Source: Fermentimonas sp.
Lineage (GTDB): Bacteria; Bacteroidota; Bacteroidia; Bacteroidales; Dysgonomonadaceae
DNA length: 64,000 nt
Direction: 5' to 3'
Assembly (NCBI GenBank): GCA_028709385.1
Contig: JAQVXD010000007.1
Coordinates: forward strand, 22,559-86,558
Program-made: the position numbers and the translations under genes
The notes under the pieces: model-generated
Seen by the model: the letters and a program-made list of their open reading frames with translations, nothing else
The model's database searches: none
What the model was told of the DNA's origin: nothing
Shown: positions 9,429 through 18,794 of the stretch, in pieces
Numbering within the stretch: position 1 is the stretch's first letter
How the letters are laid out: each line of letters begins with the position of its first letter

Positions 9429-9498
9429 TACTAAGCAGATTCTAATCAACTTTAGAAGTTTGTTAGCAGTTGGTAGGTTTTTAATACATACTAAGCAG
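9429..9498. repeat. Direct repeat TACTAAGCAG, two copies exactly 60 bp apart
   Basis: TACTAAGCAG occurs at 9429-9438 and 9489-9498, start to start 60 bases, between the divergent serpin and speA genes. The identical spacing register (near-integral helical turns) would suit a regulator binding site, but chance cannot be excluded. Confidence 0.45.
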
Positions 9499-9573
9499 GT
9501 ATATTTTGTTGAGAATTCAGTTTACAAACAGTCTAAGTGCAGGCAGGACTATGTTTTTTGTTAACATAGTGTT

Positions 9574-9598
9574 TTGACAAAAAAAATGATTAATTTTG
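9574..9598 (+). promoter_or_regulatory. Predicted speA promoter
   Basis: TAATTTTG at 9591-9598 matches the -7 consensus. An upstream TTG at 9574-9576 is only 14 bases away, shorter than the usual 19-21. The leader to the speA ATG would be about 40 bases. Confidence 0.45.
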
Positions 9599-9643
9599 TA
9601 CTTCAAATCCACACTTAGATTCACTTTTTTAAATTTTGCTGTA

Positions 9644-11542
9644 ATGAGAAAATGGCGCATTGAAGATTCAGAGGAACTTTACAACATAAATGGCTGGGGA
9701 AACGGTTATTTCTCGATTAATGATAAGGGAAATGTTCAGGTAACACCAACAAAACAGGAAGAGTTGAGTGTTGATCTTAATGATCTTATGCGTGAGCTGT
9801 ATTTAAGAGATGTAGTTGCACCTGTTTTAATTCGCTTCCCTGAGATTCTTGATAATCGTATCGAGAAAATATCACAGAGCTTTGCCAAAGCCTCTAAAGA
9901 GTATGATTATAAGGCAAAGAATCATATCATATACCCCATCAAGGTAAATCAGATGCGTCAGGTGGTGGAGGAGATTGTTTCAAGCGGAAAACGGTTCAAT
10001 ATTGGTCTTGAGGCAGGCTCAAAACCAGAACTTCATGCTGTTCTTGCTACTAATACCGACAACAACTCACTTATAATCTGCAACGGTTATAAAGATGAAA
10101 GTTATATTGAACTTGCTTTGCTTGCACAAAAGATGGGTAAGCAGGTTTTTCTTGTGATCGAGAAACAAAATGAACTGGAACTGATCATTCAGATAGCTAA
10201 AAGACTAAAAGTAAAGCCTAATATAGGTGTCAGAGTAAAACTTTCGAGCTCCGGCAGCGGCAAGTGGGAAGATTCGGGCGGTGATGCAAGTAAATTCGGA
10301 TTAAATTCAAGTGAACTTTTAGAGGCACTTGAGGTTTTGAAGAAGAATAATATGGGCGACTGTTTTCGTTTGATTCATTTCCATATTGGCAGCCAGATCA
10401 CTAAGATAAGGAAAATTAAAACTGCACTTCGTGAGGCTGCACAGTTTTACGTACAGCTGCACGCATTAGGTTTCAATATTGAGTTTGTTGACATAGGCGG
10501 CGGTCTCGGCGTTGACTACGACGGTACTCGCTCCTCATTTACAGAAAACAGCATCAACTACTCTATTCAGGAGTATGTTAACGACTCTGTATCTACCTTT
10601 GTGGATGCTGCAAATAAAAATGAACTTCCTCATCCTAATATAATTACTGAATCAGGACGTGCATTAACTGCGCATCATTCTGTACTTATTTTTGAGGTTC
10701 TGGAAACCACAACACTTCCTGAATGGCCTGAGGAAAAAGATATACAGGAAGATGATCATGAACTGGTTAAGGAGCTTTACAAGATTTGGGACACGCTAAC
10801 TCAGCCACGAATGCTGGAAGCATGGCATGATTCGCAGCAGATCAGAGACGAGTCGATGGACCTTTTCAGTCTGGGTATGCTCGACTTAAAAACCAGGGCT
10901 CAGGTGGAGCAGCTATACTACTCTATTGCACGTGAAATCAGTATCACCAGCAACAGGGCAAAACATGCACCACAGGAACTGCGTGAGTTATCAAAACTCC
11001 TAGGAGATAAATACTTTTGTAATTTCTCTCTGTTTCAGTCGCTTCCCGACTCATGGGGTATTGACCAGGTGTTCCCGATTATTCCTATACACCGACTTGA
11101 TGAGAAGCCCGACAGAACAGCCACTTTGCAGGATATAACTTGTGACTCTGACGGAAATATTTCGAATTTTGCCTCTCAGGATGGTTTTCGTTCTTCACTT
11201 CTTCCCGTTCATTCACTCAAGAAAAATGAGCCTTATTATTTAGGTGTATTTCTTGTGGGTGCATATCAGGAAATTTTGGGAGATCTGCACAATCTTTTTG
11301 GAGACACCAATGTAGTTCATGTATCTACAGGTGAAAACGGATATCAGATTGATCAGGTAATTGATGGCGAATCGGTGGCGGATGTGCTTGAGTACGTACA
11401 ATATAATCCTAAGAAGTTGGTGCGTACCGTTGAGACATGGGTAATGAGTTCTGTGAAACAGGGGAAAATATCTGTTGAAGAGGGTAAGGAGTTTCTGTCG
11501 AATTACCGCTCAGGATTATACGGATATACCTATCTGGAGTGA
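9644..11542 (+). CDS. speA: Biosynthetic arginine decarboxylase
   Basis: PLP enzyme converting arginine to agmatine, the first step of polyamine synthesis by the agmatine route. Seen in 632 residues: the PLP lysine in YPIKVN (Lys100), the glycine-rich DIGGGLGVDYDG motif that contacts the cofactor phosphate, the HFHIGSQ motif, and the helical insertion typical of the large SpeA type of fold III decarboxylases. The frame is open 16 codons further upstream, but those overlap the promoter, so the ATG at 9644 is chosen. The next polyamine genes (agmatine deiminase, amidase) are not in the window. The last 13 bases overlap the end of the convergent CDF gene. Confidence 0.95.
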   Translation: MRKWRIEDSEELYNINGWGNGYFSINDKGNVQVTPTKQEELSVDLNDLMRELYLRDVVAPVLIRFPEILDNRIEKISQSFAKASKEYDYKAKNHIIYPIKVNQMRQVVEEIVSSGKRFNIGLEAGSKPELHAVLATNTDNNSLIICNGYKDESYIELALLAQKMGKQVFLVIEKQNELELIIQIAKRLKVKPNIGVRVKLSSSGSGKWEDSGGDASKFGLNSSELLEALEVLKKNNMGDCFRLIHFHIGSQITKIRKIKTALREAAQFYVQLHALGFNIEFVDIGGGLGVDYDGTRSSFTENSINYSIQEYVNDSVSTFVDAANKNELPHPNIITESGRALTAHHSVLIFEVLETTTLPEWPEEKDIQEDDHELVKELYKIWDTLTQPRMLEAWHDSQQIRDESMDLFSLGMLDLKTRAQVEQLYYSIAREISITSNRAKHAPQELRELSKLLGDKYFCNFSLFQSLPDSWGIDQVFPIIPIHRLDEKPDRTATLQDITCDSDGNISNFASQDGFRSSLLPVHSLKKNEPYYLGVFLVGAYQEILGDLHNLFGDTNVVHVSTGENGYQIDQVIDGESVADVLEYVQYNPKKLVRTVETWVMSSVKQGKISVEEGKEFLSNYRSGLYGYTYLE

Positions 11543-12435
11543 CCATTCTTGCTGTCATCCAACACACAATCCTCACCCGGCAACTCAAACTCAATTGTGC
11601 AGTGATGGGCGTCTATTTTAAAAAGAGATTCCCTTATTTTGTCCTTTAATAATTGCTGGTCTGACATACTCAACTCATTTTTGAGCACCACGTGGAAGGT
11701 GAGTACGTTATACTCACCATCTACTGACCATGCATGCATATCGTGCACAGAACATACTTCACTGAAACCGAGAATCATATCTTCAACACTTGTCAGATTT
11801 AGCTTTGAGGGACTCCCCTGCAATATAATACGCAGACTTTCGCGAATGTTGCGGTAAACATTTACCAATATAAAAATTGCAATAGCAATAGATAAAATAG
11901 GGTCAATTATTGGGGCATCGACAAAATACATAACTCCTGCACCAATAAGTACTGCCACCCAACCTAAAACATCTTCCAGCATATGCAGTGAAACAACCTT
12001 CTCGTTTATTGAACTGCCTTTGCGCAGCCTGAACAAAGCAATGCTGTTTACTATAACACCCAGAACAGCCAGTAAAAGCATACCTTTAACATCCGGCTGC
12101 TGAGGATTAAAAAGTCGGGGTATGGAATTAATGAGTATCACTACACTACCCACCAAAAGAATTACAGAATTGATTACAGCACCTAAAAGTGAGAAACGTT
12201 TATAACCGTATGTGAAATCCTGTGTGCGAGGTTTTTTAGAAACTTTCTGAAAGTACCATGAAAGTCCCAGAGTAATACTGTCACCCAAATCATGAACAGC
12301 ATCCGAAAGTATTGCCATACTGTTGGTTAACACTCCACCGATAAATTCGATAATTGTGAAAGCGAGATTCAGTAAGAAAGCAGTTTTGATGTTTTTTACA
12401 TCATTATTGCCATGATTATGATTGTGTGCATTCAT
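11530..12435 (-). CDS. Cation diffusion facilitator (zinc-type metal efflux)
   Basis: Inner-membrane metal/proton antiporter of 301 residues. Seen: a His-rich N-terminus (MNAHNHNHG), six predicted membrane helices, and an HxxxD transport site in both helix 2 (His48-Asp52) and helix 5 (HMLED), the combination usual for zinc transporters; then a cytosolic domain with HDMHAW and a C-terminal CTIEFE strand as in CzcD/ZitB. The gene stands alone on the minus strand and converges on speA with a 13-base coding overlap. No metal regulator gene is next to it. Zinc is the best guess for substrate; cobalt or cadmium remain possible. Confidence 0.92.
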   Translation of the reverse strand: MNAHNHNHGNNDVKNIKTAFLLNLAFTIIEFIGGVLTNSMAILSDAVHDLGDSITLGLSWYFQKVSKKPRTQDFTYGYKRFSLLGAVINSVILLVGSVVILINSIPRLFNPQQPDVKGMLLLAVLGVIVNSIALFRLRKGSSINEKVVSLHMLEDVLGWVAVLIGAGVMYFVDAPIIDPILSIAIAIFILVNVYRNIRESLRIILQGSPSKLNLTSVEDMILGFSEVCSVHDMHAWSVDGEYNVLTFHVVLKNELSMSDQQLLKDKIRESLFKIDAHHCTIEFELPGEDCVLDDSKNGHSR

Positions 12436-12509
12436 AAAATGTATGTGATATAGATAATAACATTAAGAGAAAAAGAAAGTTCAGTACTGTTATATAAGTC
12501 ATTATTATG

Positions 12510-12517
12510 TATATTTG
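12510..12517 (+). promoter_or_regulatory. Possible -7 element for the oligopeptidase gene
   Basis: TATATTTG matches the TAnnTTTG consensus 31 bases before the ATG at 12549. I see no well-placed TTG upstream. Confidence 0.4.
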
Positions 12518-12548
12518 TTATGATAAACCCAATTTATAAACATGAGAC

Positions 12549-14687
12549 ATGAAACAATTTTATTTAATAATTATCACAGGTGTGATATTAATCACTGCCT
12601 GTAACACTAAAAAAGAAGAAGTGAAAATATTAAAACAATCTGATTTTCCTGCACCGCCAATTGCAGAAGTAAACCCCGATACATTCGTGAATTTCGGTCA
12701 GCAGCGTATTGATAACTATTACTGGCTTAAAGACAAGAACATTCCAAAAGTGATTGATTATCTGAACGCTGAAAATGCTTATACCGAGACTGTAATGGAG
12801 TCTACTAAAGAGCTGCAACAGACTATATATGATGAGATTTTAGGCAGAATAAAGGAAGATGATGAAAGTTATCCTTCATACAGAAACGGATACTGGTATT
12901 ACAGTCGCACCGAAAAAGGCAAACAATATCGAACATATTTGCGTCGTAAGGGTTCATTAGATGCAGAAGAAGAGATTATTTTTGATCTTAATAAGATGGC
13001 GGAAGGAACCCCTGCTTTTATTTTTGCCGGTTATTCTGTAAGTCCGGATAATAGTAAAGTGGCATATCTGTTCAACGAAACCGGTTCTTACGCTGAATAT
13101 GTGATGAAGATAAAAGATCTGAATACAGATGAGGAGATAGGTTACACGGTAATAGGTGCGACTTCAATGACTTGGGCAAATGATAATCACACTTTATTTT
13201 ATGGAGTAATTGATCAGACTCTGCGTCCATATCAGATTCATCGAAAGGCTCTTGATGAATCTCAAAGTACATTAATATACGAAGAAAAAGACCCTAAATT
13301 CAGGACCTATGTTTCGGGCAGCAAAACTAAAGATTACATTTTTATCGGCAGCTCCAGTTCTACTACATCGGAAGAAAGATATATCTCTGCAGACAGGCCT
13401 ATGGATGAATTTAAGCTTTTCTTACCACGGGTAAAGGATGTGGAATATTCAGTCTTTCCACATAAAGAGAAATTCTTTGTAATTTATAAAGACCGTGATA
13501 ATCTTAACTCAATGATTTATGAAGTGCCGCTTACAGGGTATGAAAACAGGTCGGCCTGGAAAATAGTCTTGCCTCATAATAATGAAGTAAGAATTGAGGG
13601 TATCGATATTCTGAAGGATTACGTTTCGGTGGAACTGCGTAAAAACGGACTTACGGAGATTCAGTTGATGCCTGTAAACGGTGGTGAGGTAAATACTATC
13701 GCTTTCCCCGAGCCTGTTTATTCAGCATCATTGGGAGGAAATCCCGAATATAACGCCACTACAATAAGATACACATACACTTCACTTAATCGTCCTACTA
13801 CTCTTTATGAGTATGATATTAAGACGGGTGAATCTCTAAAGCTAAAGGAACAGGAGGTTCCCTCAGGTTTTAATCCTGATGATTATACAGTGGAAAGACT
13901 TTGGGCAACAGCGCCGGACGGTGTTCAGGTTCCTATGGCATTGGTGTATAAGAATGGATTGAAAAAGGATGGAAGCAATCCTGCATTAATATATTCTTAT
14001 GGAAGCTATGGATACAGTAGCGACGTAAATTTCAGCGCAAGCATATACAGCCTTATTGATCGTGGATTTGTTTACGCAATTGCGCAGATACGCGGCGGTA
14101 GTGATCTTGGTGAACAGTGGTATGAAGATGGTAAATTACTGAATAAGAAAAACACTTTTACCGACTTCATAGCATGCAGCGAGAAGCTTATTAACGACGG
14201 ATACACTTCTTCTGATAAACTTGCCGCAATGGGTGGCAGTGCAGGGGGCTTGCTTATGGGTGCAGTAAGTAATATGAGACCGGATCTTTATCAAACAATT
14301 GTGTCGCAAGTTCCGTTTGTGGATGTAATAAATACTATGCTGGATGATACTCTGCCTCTTACCACAGGTGAATATGAGGAGTGGGGAAATCCAAATGAAG
14401 AGGAGTATTATAACTACATCCTGTCCTACTCTCCGTATGATAATATCACTGCTCAGGATTATCCGAATATTCTTGTGACAGGTGGAATAAACGATTCTCA
14501 GGTACTTTTTCATGAACCTGCAAAGTATACTGCTAAACTAAGGTCGATGAAAACAGATAATAATATCCTGTTGCTAAAAATGAATATGGAGTCGGGGCAC
14601 GGCGGAGCAACAGGTCGTTACGAAGGTATAAAAGACACTGCTTTTGATTTTGCATTTATTCTTAACCGGGTTGGTATTGATAAATAA
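12549..14687 (+). CDS. Prolyl oligopeptidase family protease (S9A, oligopeptidase B-like), predicted lipoprotein
   Basis: Serine peptidase of 712 residues that should cut short peptides. Seen: lipobox ITAC (Cys18), an N-terminal seven-bladed propeller region with DEEIIFDLN and RTYVSGS text, and a C-terminal alpha/beta hydrolase with nucleophile Ser564 in GGSAGG, aspartate in GGINDSQV, and histidine in ESGHGG. The sequence around the active site (PFVDVINTMLD, LTTGEYEEWGNP) is that of oligopeptidase B, which favours Arg/Lys at P1. The lipid anchor would place it in the periplasm or outer membrane; cytosolic location is usual for E. coli PtrB. The symporter gene follows after six bases, so the two may form an operon for peptide and amino-acid use. 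Confidence 0.92.
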   Translation: MKQFYLIIITGVILITACNTKKEEVKILKQSDFPAPPIAEVNPDTFVNFGQQRIDNYYWLKDKNIPKVIDYLNAENAYTETVMESTKELQQTIYDEILGRIKEDDESYPSYRNGYWYYSRTEKGKQYRTYLRRKGSLDAEEEIIFDLNKMAEGTPAFIFAGYSVSPDNSKVAYLFNETGSYAEYVMKIKDLNTDEEIGYTVIGATSMTWANDNHTLFYGVIDQTLRPYQIHRKALDESQSTLIYEEKDPKFRTYVSGSKTKDYIFIGSSSSTTSEERYISADRPMDEFKLFLPRVKDVEYSVFPHKEKFFVIYKDRDNLNSMIYEVPLTGYENRSAWKIVLPHNNEVRIEGIDILKDYVSVELRKNGLTEIQLMPVNGGEVNTIAFPEPVYSASLGGNPEYNATTIRYTYTSLNRPTTLYEYDIKTGESLKLKEQEVPSGFNPDDYTVERLWATAPDGVQVPMALVYKNGLKKDGSNPALIYSYGSYGYSSDVNFSASIYSLIDRGFVYAIAQIRGGSDLGEQWYEDGKLLNKKNTFTDFIACSEKLINDGYTSSDKLAAMGGSAGGLLMGAVSNMRPDLYQTIVSQVPFVDVINTMLDDTLPLTTGEYEEWGNPNEEEYYNYILSYSPYDNITAQDYPNILVTGGINDSQVLFHEPAKYTAKLRSMKTDNNILLLKMNMESGHGGATGRYEGIKDTAFDFAFILNRVGIDK

Positions 14688-14693
14688 GTAAGC

Positions 14694-16019
14694 ATGAACA
14701 AACTGGAACTACACTGGAAGATCTTAATAGGAATGGGTGCCGGTATCTTGTTCGGCTTTCTGATGAGCTCTTTCAGTTGGGGTTATGAGTTTGTGTTAAA
14801 CTGGATTGCTCCTTTTGGAACAATATTTATCCGACTGTTAAGGTTAATTGCTATTCCCTTAATTTTGGTTTCTCTAATTAAAGGTGTTTCTGACCTGAAG
14901 GATATTTCTGCGTTCAAGAATATCGGGCTGCGTACTATAGTAATATATATAGTTACTACCTGTCTGGCAATCACCATAGGTCTTATATTGGTAAATATTA
15001 TAAAACCGGGGAAGGGACTTTCGGAGGAAACAATTCAGGAGTTGACAGAAACTTATGCCGGAGACAGTACTATCACAACTAACATAGAGCAGGCAGAGCA
15101 TCAGGAATCGGGTAAACCTCTTGACTTTTTAGTGGATATCGTTCCTGATAACATTTTTGGTGCCATGAGCAATAATCAGCTAATGCTTCAGGTAATATTC
15201 TTTGCTATATTATTCGGGATCAGTATGCTTATGATAGACCCCGAGAAATCCAAGCCTCTGGCAAAGCTTTTTGACTCGCTTAATCATGTGATTCTGAAAA
15301 TGGTTAATATCATCATGATGATAGCTCCATATGCAGTTTTTGCCCTATTGGCTCAGATTATTGTAAGTTCAAATGATTCGGAGATTCTGCTGAAGTTGCT
15401 CAATTATGTGATAACGGTACTTTTGGGACTGCTAATAATGATCGGGGTTTACCTCATCATACTTTATCTGTTTACGGGAAGAAAACCACGCTGGTTTATT
15501 AAAGGTATTGCACCTGCCCAACTTCTGGCATTTTCCACAAGTTCAAGTGCAGCTACTCTTCCGGTTACAATGGAAAGAGTGACTAATAAACTGGGTGTTG
15601 ACCATGAAGTGTCAAGCTTTGTACTGCCGGTGGGTGCAACAATTAATATGGACGGAACAAGTCTGTACCAGGCAGTTGCCGCGGTATTTATTGCACAGGC
15701 ACTTCATATTCCACTTGATTTTATGGATCAGTTAACAATAGTCCTTACTGCTCTGCTGGCCTCAATCGGTTCAGCTGCAGTACCTGGTGCAGGTATGATA
15801 ATGCTGGTTATTGTATTGGAATCTATTGGTATCCCTGCTGATAAAATGGCGATAGGACTGGCATTAATATTTGCTGTGGATCGTCCGCTTGATATGTGCA
15901 GAACTGTGGTTAATATCACAGGTGATTCTATGGTTTCAGTTATAGTTGCTAATTCCCTCGGGAAAATACATGATCCGGAAAAAGGATCAGAGCATGATAA
16001 TAAATATGTTTCTGAATAG
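14694..16019 (+). CDS. Dicarboxylate/amino acid:cation symporter (DAACS family)
   Basis: Inner-membrane secondary transporter of 441 residues related to GltP, GltT and DctA. Seen: eight helices plus two re-entrant hairpins, the first hairpin motif FSTSSSAATLPVT and the cation/substrate motif NMDGTSLYQ in helix 7, followed by AVPGAGMIML in hairpin 2. A hydrophilic loop after helix 3 (about residues 100-140, rich in E/T) is longer than in GltPh. Glutamate/aspartate or C4-dicarboxylates are the likely substrates and cannot be separated here. It starts six bases after the oligopeptidase stop, and the DUF488 gene follows after seven bases, so all three are probably co-transcribed. Confidence 0.92.
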   Translation: MNKLELHWKILIGMGAGILFGFLMSSFSWGYEFVLNWIAPFGTIFIRLLRLIAIPLILVSLIKGVSDLKDISAFKNIGLRTIVIYIVTTCLAITIGLILVNIIKPGKGLSEETIQELTETYAGDSTITTNIEQAEHQESGKPLDFLVDIVPDNIFGAMSNNQLMLQVIFFAILFGISMLMIDPEKSKPLAKLFDSLNHVILKMVNIIMMIAPYAVFALLAQIIVSSNDSEILLKLLNYVITVLLGLLIMIGVYLIILYLFTGRKPRWFIKGIAPAQLLAFSTSSSAATLPVTMERVTNKLGVDHEVSSFVLPVGATINMDGTSLYQAVAAVFIAQALHIPLDFMDQLTIVLTALLASIGSAAVPGAGMIMLVIVLESIGIPADKMAIGLALIFAVDRPLDMCRTVVNITGDSMVSVIVANSLGKIHDPEKGSEHDNKYVSE

Positions 16020-16026
16020 ATTAATT

Positions 16027-16374
16027 ATGATACAGTTAAAACGTATATATGATCGCACAAGTGATGATGATGGTTGCAGAGTACTCATCGATCGTTTATG
16101 GCCGAGAGGTGTGTCTAAAGATAACGCTAAAATCGATTTATGGATGAAGGAAATTGCACCTTCAACAGAGTTAAGAAAATGGTTTCACCATGATCCTGAT
16201 AAATGGACAGAGTTTCAACAACTTTACAAAGATGAGCTTTCAAATAAGAAGGATCTGATTGATCAGCTACTAAAGCTTGAGAAAGAGAACAGTAATTTAA
16301 CGTTGATATACTCTGCAAAAGACAGGGAAAGAAATCAGGGAATGGTATTAAAAGAGGTTTTACGCATTCAATAA
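16027..16374 (+). CDS. DUF488 (YeaO-like) protein
   Basis: A 115-residue protein of the DUF488 family, function unknown. Seen: the N-terminal IYDRTSDDDGCRVLIDRLWPRG stretch in shortened form (RVLIDRLWPRGV), a central APSTELRKWF segment and the C-terminal LIYSAKDRERN. The frame is open 27 codons further upstream inside the symporter gene, but the ATG at 16027 matches the family start. It lies seven bases after the symporter. Confidence 0.85.
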   Translation: MIQLKRIYDRTSDDDGCRVLIDRLWPRGVSKDNAKIDLWMKEIAPSTELRKWFHHDPDKWTEFQQLYKDELSNKKDLIDQLLKLEKENSNLTLIYSAKDRERNQGMVLKEVLRIQ

Positions 16375-16441
16375 CAGTAATGTAAGTTTGATTAGATATC
16401 TCTCTAACAGTTGATTACATATTTCTTTAGAATACTTGAAA

Positions 16442-18475
16442 ATGAATATATTAAAAACAGTAATTCTTATTATTACTTGTATTATAACGCTAAACTCCTT
16501 TTCTCAGGAAATAAATAGTGACAATGATTCAACAATACACCTGAACGAGGTGATTGTTAATGCTTATCAGATTAATACACGACAACATCAAGTACCCGGT
16601 GCCGTATCAGTTCTCTCTGGTGAAGAGATTCAAACTACCGACGGGAACAATTTTCCCAATACACTCCACTCGATACCGGGTGTCTTTATGCATAGCGGAA
16701 CGTATGCCACCAGTCGGGTTGTTATCAGGGGTGTGGGTAGTCGCACGCCATACAACACTAACAGGATAAAGTCGTACCTTAACGATATTCCTATAACTTC
16801 TTCTGATGGCATTTCAACACCTGAAGATATTGATCTGTTGGGAATAGGGAGAATCGAAGTAATAAAAGGTCCTGCTTCTGCTATTTATGGGTCAGGACTT
16901 GGTGGGAATATTAATTTTTATACTCCAAAATCACGCAGTAAAAGTGCTGAGGCTCTTATACAGTATGGAAGCTTTAACACTTTTAAATCAGCTGCAGCTG
17001 GTAATTACAATAGTGGTAATTTAAACCTGTGGGGCAATATATCACATCTGAACAGTGATGGGTTTCGTGAAAACAACAGTTTTAAACGTACTTCTCTACT
17101 TTCTTCGGGAGAGTGGAAGCAGCAGGCCTACTCACTGGAATATACTCTTATGCTGATTGATCTGAATGCACAGATACCCAGTTCAGTAGGCAAAACGATT
17201 TATGAAACGGATCCCGGTGCTGCTGCGGCCAACTGGAAGGCAGTTGAAGGGTATAAAGAGTATCAGCGAGCTATTGGAGGAGTTACACTAAATAACAGGT
17301 TGTCTGACAACTGGAATAATAAACTGAATGTTTTTGGAAGATGGGCAGATAGTTATGAGCGGCGACCTTTCAATAATCTTGATGATGGCACTTCGGGGGG
17401 TGGAGTTCGTAATAGATTGACTTATCACAATATTTACTGGGATGCACTTATCGGGCTTGAATGGGTTAAAGATATTTACAGATGGCAGATGGATCTGAAT
17501 AATGAATTGATCAATAAAAACAGAGAGTCAAGAGATCATTACAATTTGTTTGGGATGGTTTACTGGCGACCTGCTGCTGAATGGAATATTTCTCTTGGAG
17601 GTGCAGTTAATAAGGTTAATTATAAGCTTACAGATCAGTTTGTGGAAAACGGTGATCAATCGGGTGAGCGTAGTTTCCCTGTCATTTTCTCTCCCAGAAT
17701 TGGTGTTAACTATGCACCATCTCAACTTTTGGCTTTATATGCATCGGCCGGACATGGATTCTCGATGCCTTCACCCGAAGAGACACTTCTTCCTGAGGGT
17801 GACATAAATGAGAATCTGAAACCTGAGCAGGGGGTTCAGTATGAACTTGGAATAAGACTTAATCTTTTTAACGGAGCTACATCAATAGAGACGTCTGTTT
17901 ATAGGATAGATCTTACCAATCTGTTGGTTACAAAAAGGTTAACAGAGGATATTTTTACCGGTATTAATGCAGGAAAGACAAAACATACAGGCTTTGAATT
18001 TGCTGTAAAGCAGAGGGTTTTCAGGTTACCAACATTCCCCGGCTCTCTAAATCTAAATGCCAATTATACCTGGTCGCACAATAAGTTTATCGACTTTACT
18101 GATAATGACATTGTATATGATGGGAATATGCTTCCCGGAATTCCTTCTCATATAGCACAGGCAAATTTGCAATGGGAACCAATTACACGGTTAATAATAG
18201 ACTCTCAGCTTCAATACGTTGGAGAGCAGTATATCGATGACGCCAACACTATCATTAACGACAATTATTTACTTTTGAATCTTAAAGCATCATACAGTTT
18301 TCCGGTTACTAACAACAGCAGAATACAGCTTTTCGCAGGAATAAATAATTTAACTGACACTCACTATTCACCAATGCTTACTGTAAATGCTGTGGCTTTT
18401 GGAAATGCTGAACCAAGGTATTATTACCCCGGTATGCCAAGACACTTTTACTCAGGTATCAGACTGTATCTGTAA
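16442..18475 (+). CDS. TonB-dependent outer-membrane receptor
   Basis: Outer-membrane barrel of 677 residues for energised uptake of a scarce ligand. Seen: a signal peptide ending LNSFS followed by Gln, a TonB-box-like segment EVIVNAY, a plug domain (PGAVSVLSG, SIPGVF, RGVG, IEVIKGPASAIYGSGLGGNINF), and a barrel finishing with GINNLTDTHYSP and a short IRLYL end. There is no carboxypeptidase-like N-terminal domain and no SusD partner, so it is not a polysaccharide SusC; metal chelate, haem or vitamin uptake is more likely. A TTG at 16436 would extend it by two codons; the ATG at 16442 is preferred. It stands alone on the plus strand. Confidence 0.93.
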   Translation: MNILKTVILIITCIITLNSFSQEINSDNDSTIHLNEVIVNAYQINTRQHQVPGAVSVLSGEEIQTTDGNNFPNTLHSIPGVFMHSGTYATSRVVIRGVGSRTPYNTNRIKSYLNDIPITSSDGISTPEDIDLLGIGRIEVIKGPASAIYGSGLGGNINFYTPKSRSKSAEALIQYGSFNTFKSAAAGNYNSGNLNLWGNISHLNSDGFRENNSFKRTSLLSSGEWKQQAYSLEYTLMLIDLNAQIPSSVGKTIYETDPGAAAANWKAVEGYKEYQRAIGGVTLNNRLSDNWNNKLNVFGRWADSYERRPFNNLDDGTSGGGVRNRLTYHNIYWDALIGLEWVKDIYRWQMDLNNELINKNRESRDHYNLFGMVYWRPAAEWNISLGGAVNKVNYKLTDQFVENGDQSGERSFPVIFSPRIGVNYAPSQLLALYASAGHGFSMPSPEETLLPEGDINENLKPEQGVQYELGIRLNLFNGATSIETSVYRIDLTNLLVTKRLTEDIFTGINAGKTKHTGFEFAVKQRVFRLPTFPGSLNLNANYTWSHNKFIDFTDNDIVYDGNMLPGIPSHIAQANLQWEPITRLIIDSQLQYVGEQYIDDANTIINDNYLLLNLKASYSFPVTNNSRIQLFAGINNLTDTHYSPMLTVNAVAFGNAEPRYYYPGMPRHFYSGIRLYL

Positions 18476-18794
18476 TAATCTTCAAGGGTCTAATCTATTA
18501 AAAGTAACTTTAACAGTCAAATAACGAATATTTTGCTAACTTTGACACTGTTTTTGTTTCATTTTTACACAAAACGTTTGCTTATTATATTATAAAATAT
18601 ACTTTGTACTAAAACTGGTATATCAAAAAAAGCAGAGCAAGACTTTAGTTCAAGGGTAATAAAGATAAGTGCTTTTTTTTATGAGTTAGTAGTTTGATTT
18701 ATAAAGTATATGAGAGTGAGAGAAGTAATCTGTATTGATTTTTCCTTACGAAAAAGAAATCAATTAATAAGCATAATTAGCTTTCTAGAAAAAT
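18476..18794 (+). promoter_or_regulatory. Leader region upstream of proABC
   Basis: 319 bases without a gene. It holds a possible -7 element TAACTTTG at 18537-18544, a terminator-like hairpin at 18625-18680, and an 8-bp inverted repeat ATTGATTT/AAATCAAT at 18734-18741 and 18757-18764, about 30 bases before the proA ATG. TTCAAGGGT occurs both near 18481 and near 18649. Confidence 0.4.
18625..18680 (+). terminator. Terminator-like hairpin ahead of proA (TBDT terminator or attenuator)
   Basis: AAAAAAAGCA (18625-18634) pairs with TGCTTTTTTT (18670-18679), leaving a loop of 35 bases, and the right arm runs into a T-tract. It is 150 bases after the receptor stop codon and 115 bases before proA, so it may end the receptor transcript or attenuate the pro operon. 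Confidence 0.4.

Larger units (their letters stand above)
9291..9643. other. Divergent serpin/speA intergenic region
   Basis: 353 bases without a gene. It holds the speA promoter at its right end and a 10-bp direct repeat (listed separately). I find no good TAnnTTTG element for the serpin on the minus strand. Confidence 0.6.

Noticed and set aside
11530..11542. speA/CDF overlap as a frameshift or truncation sign
   Set aside because: Both proteins have complete family C-termini; a short convergent overlap is ordinary. The same holds for 33839-33856.
14136..14513. Open frame of 125 codons opposite the oligopeptidase gene
   Set aside because: It lies antisense to the catalytic domain and has no recognisable motif; the sense gene explains the composition.
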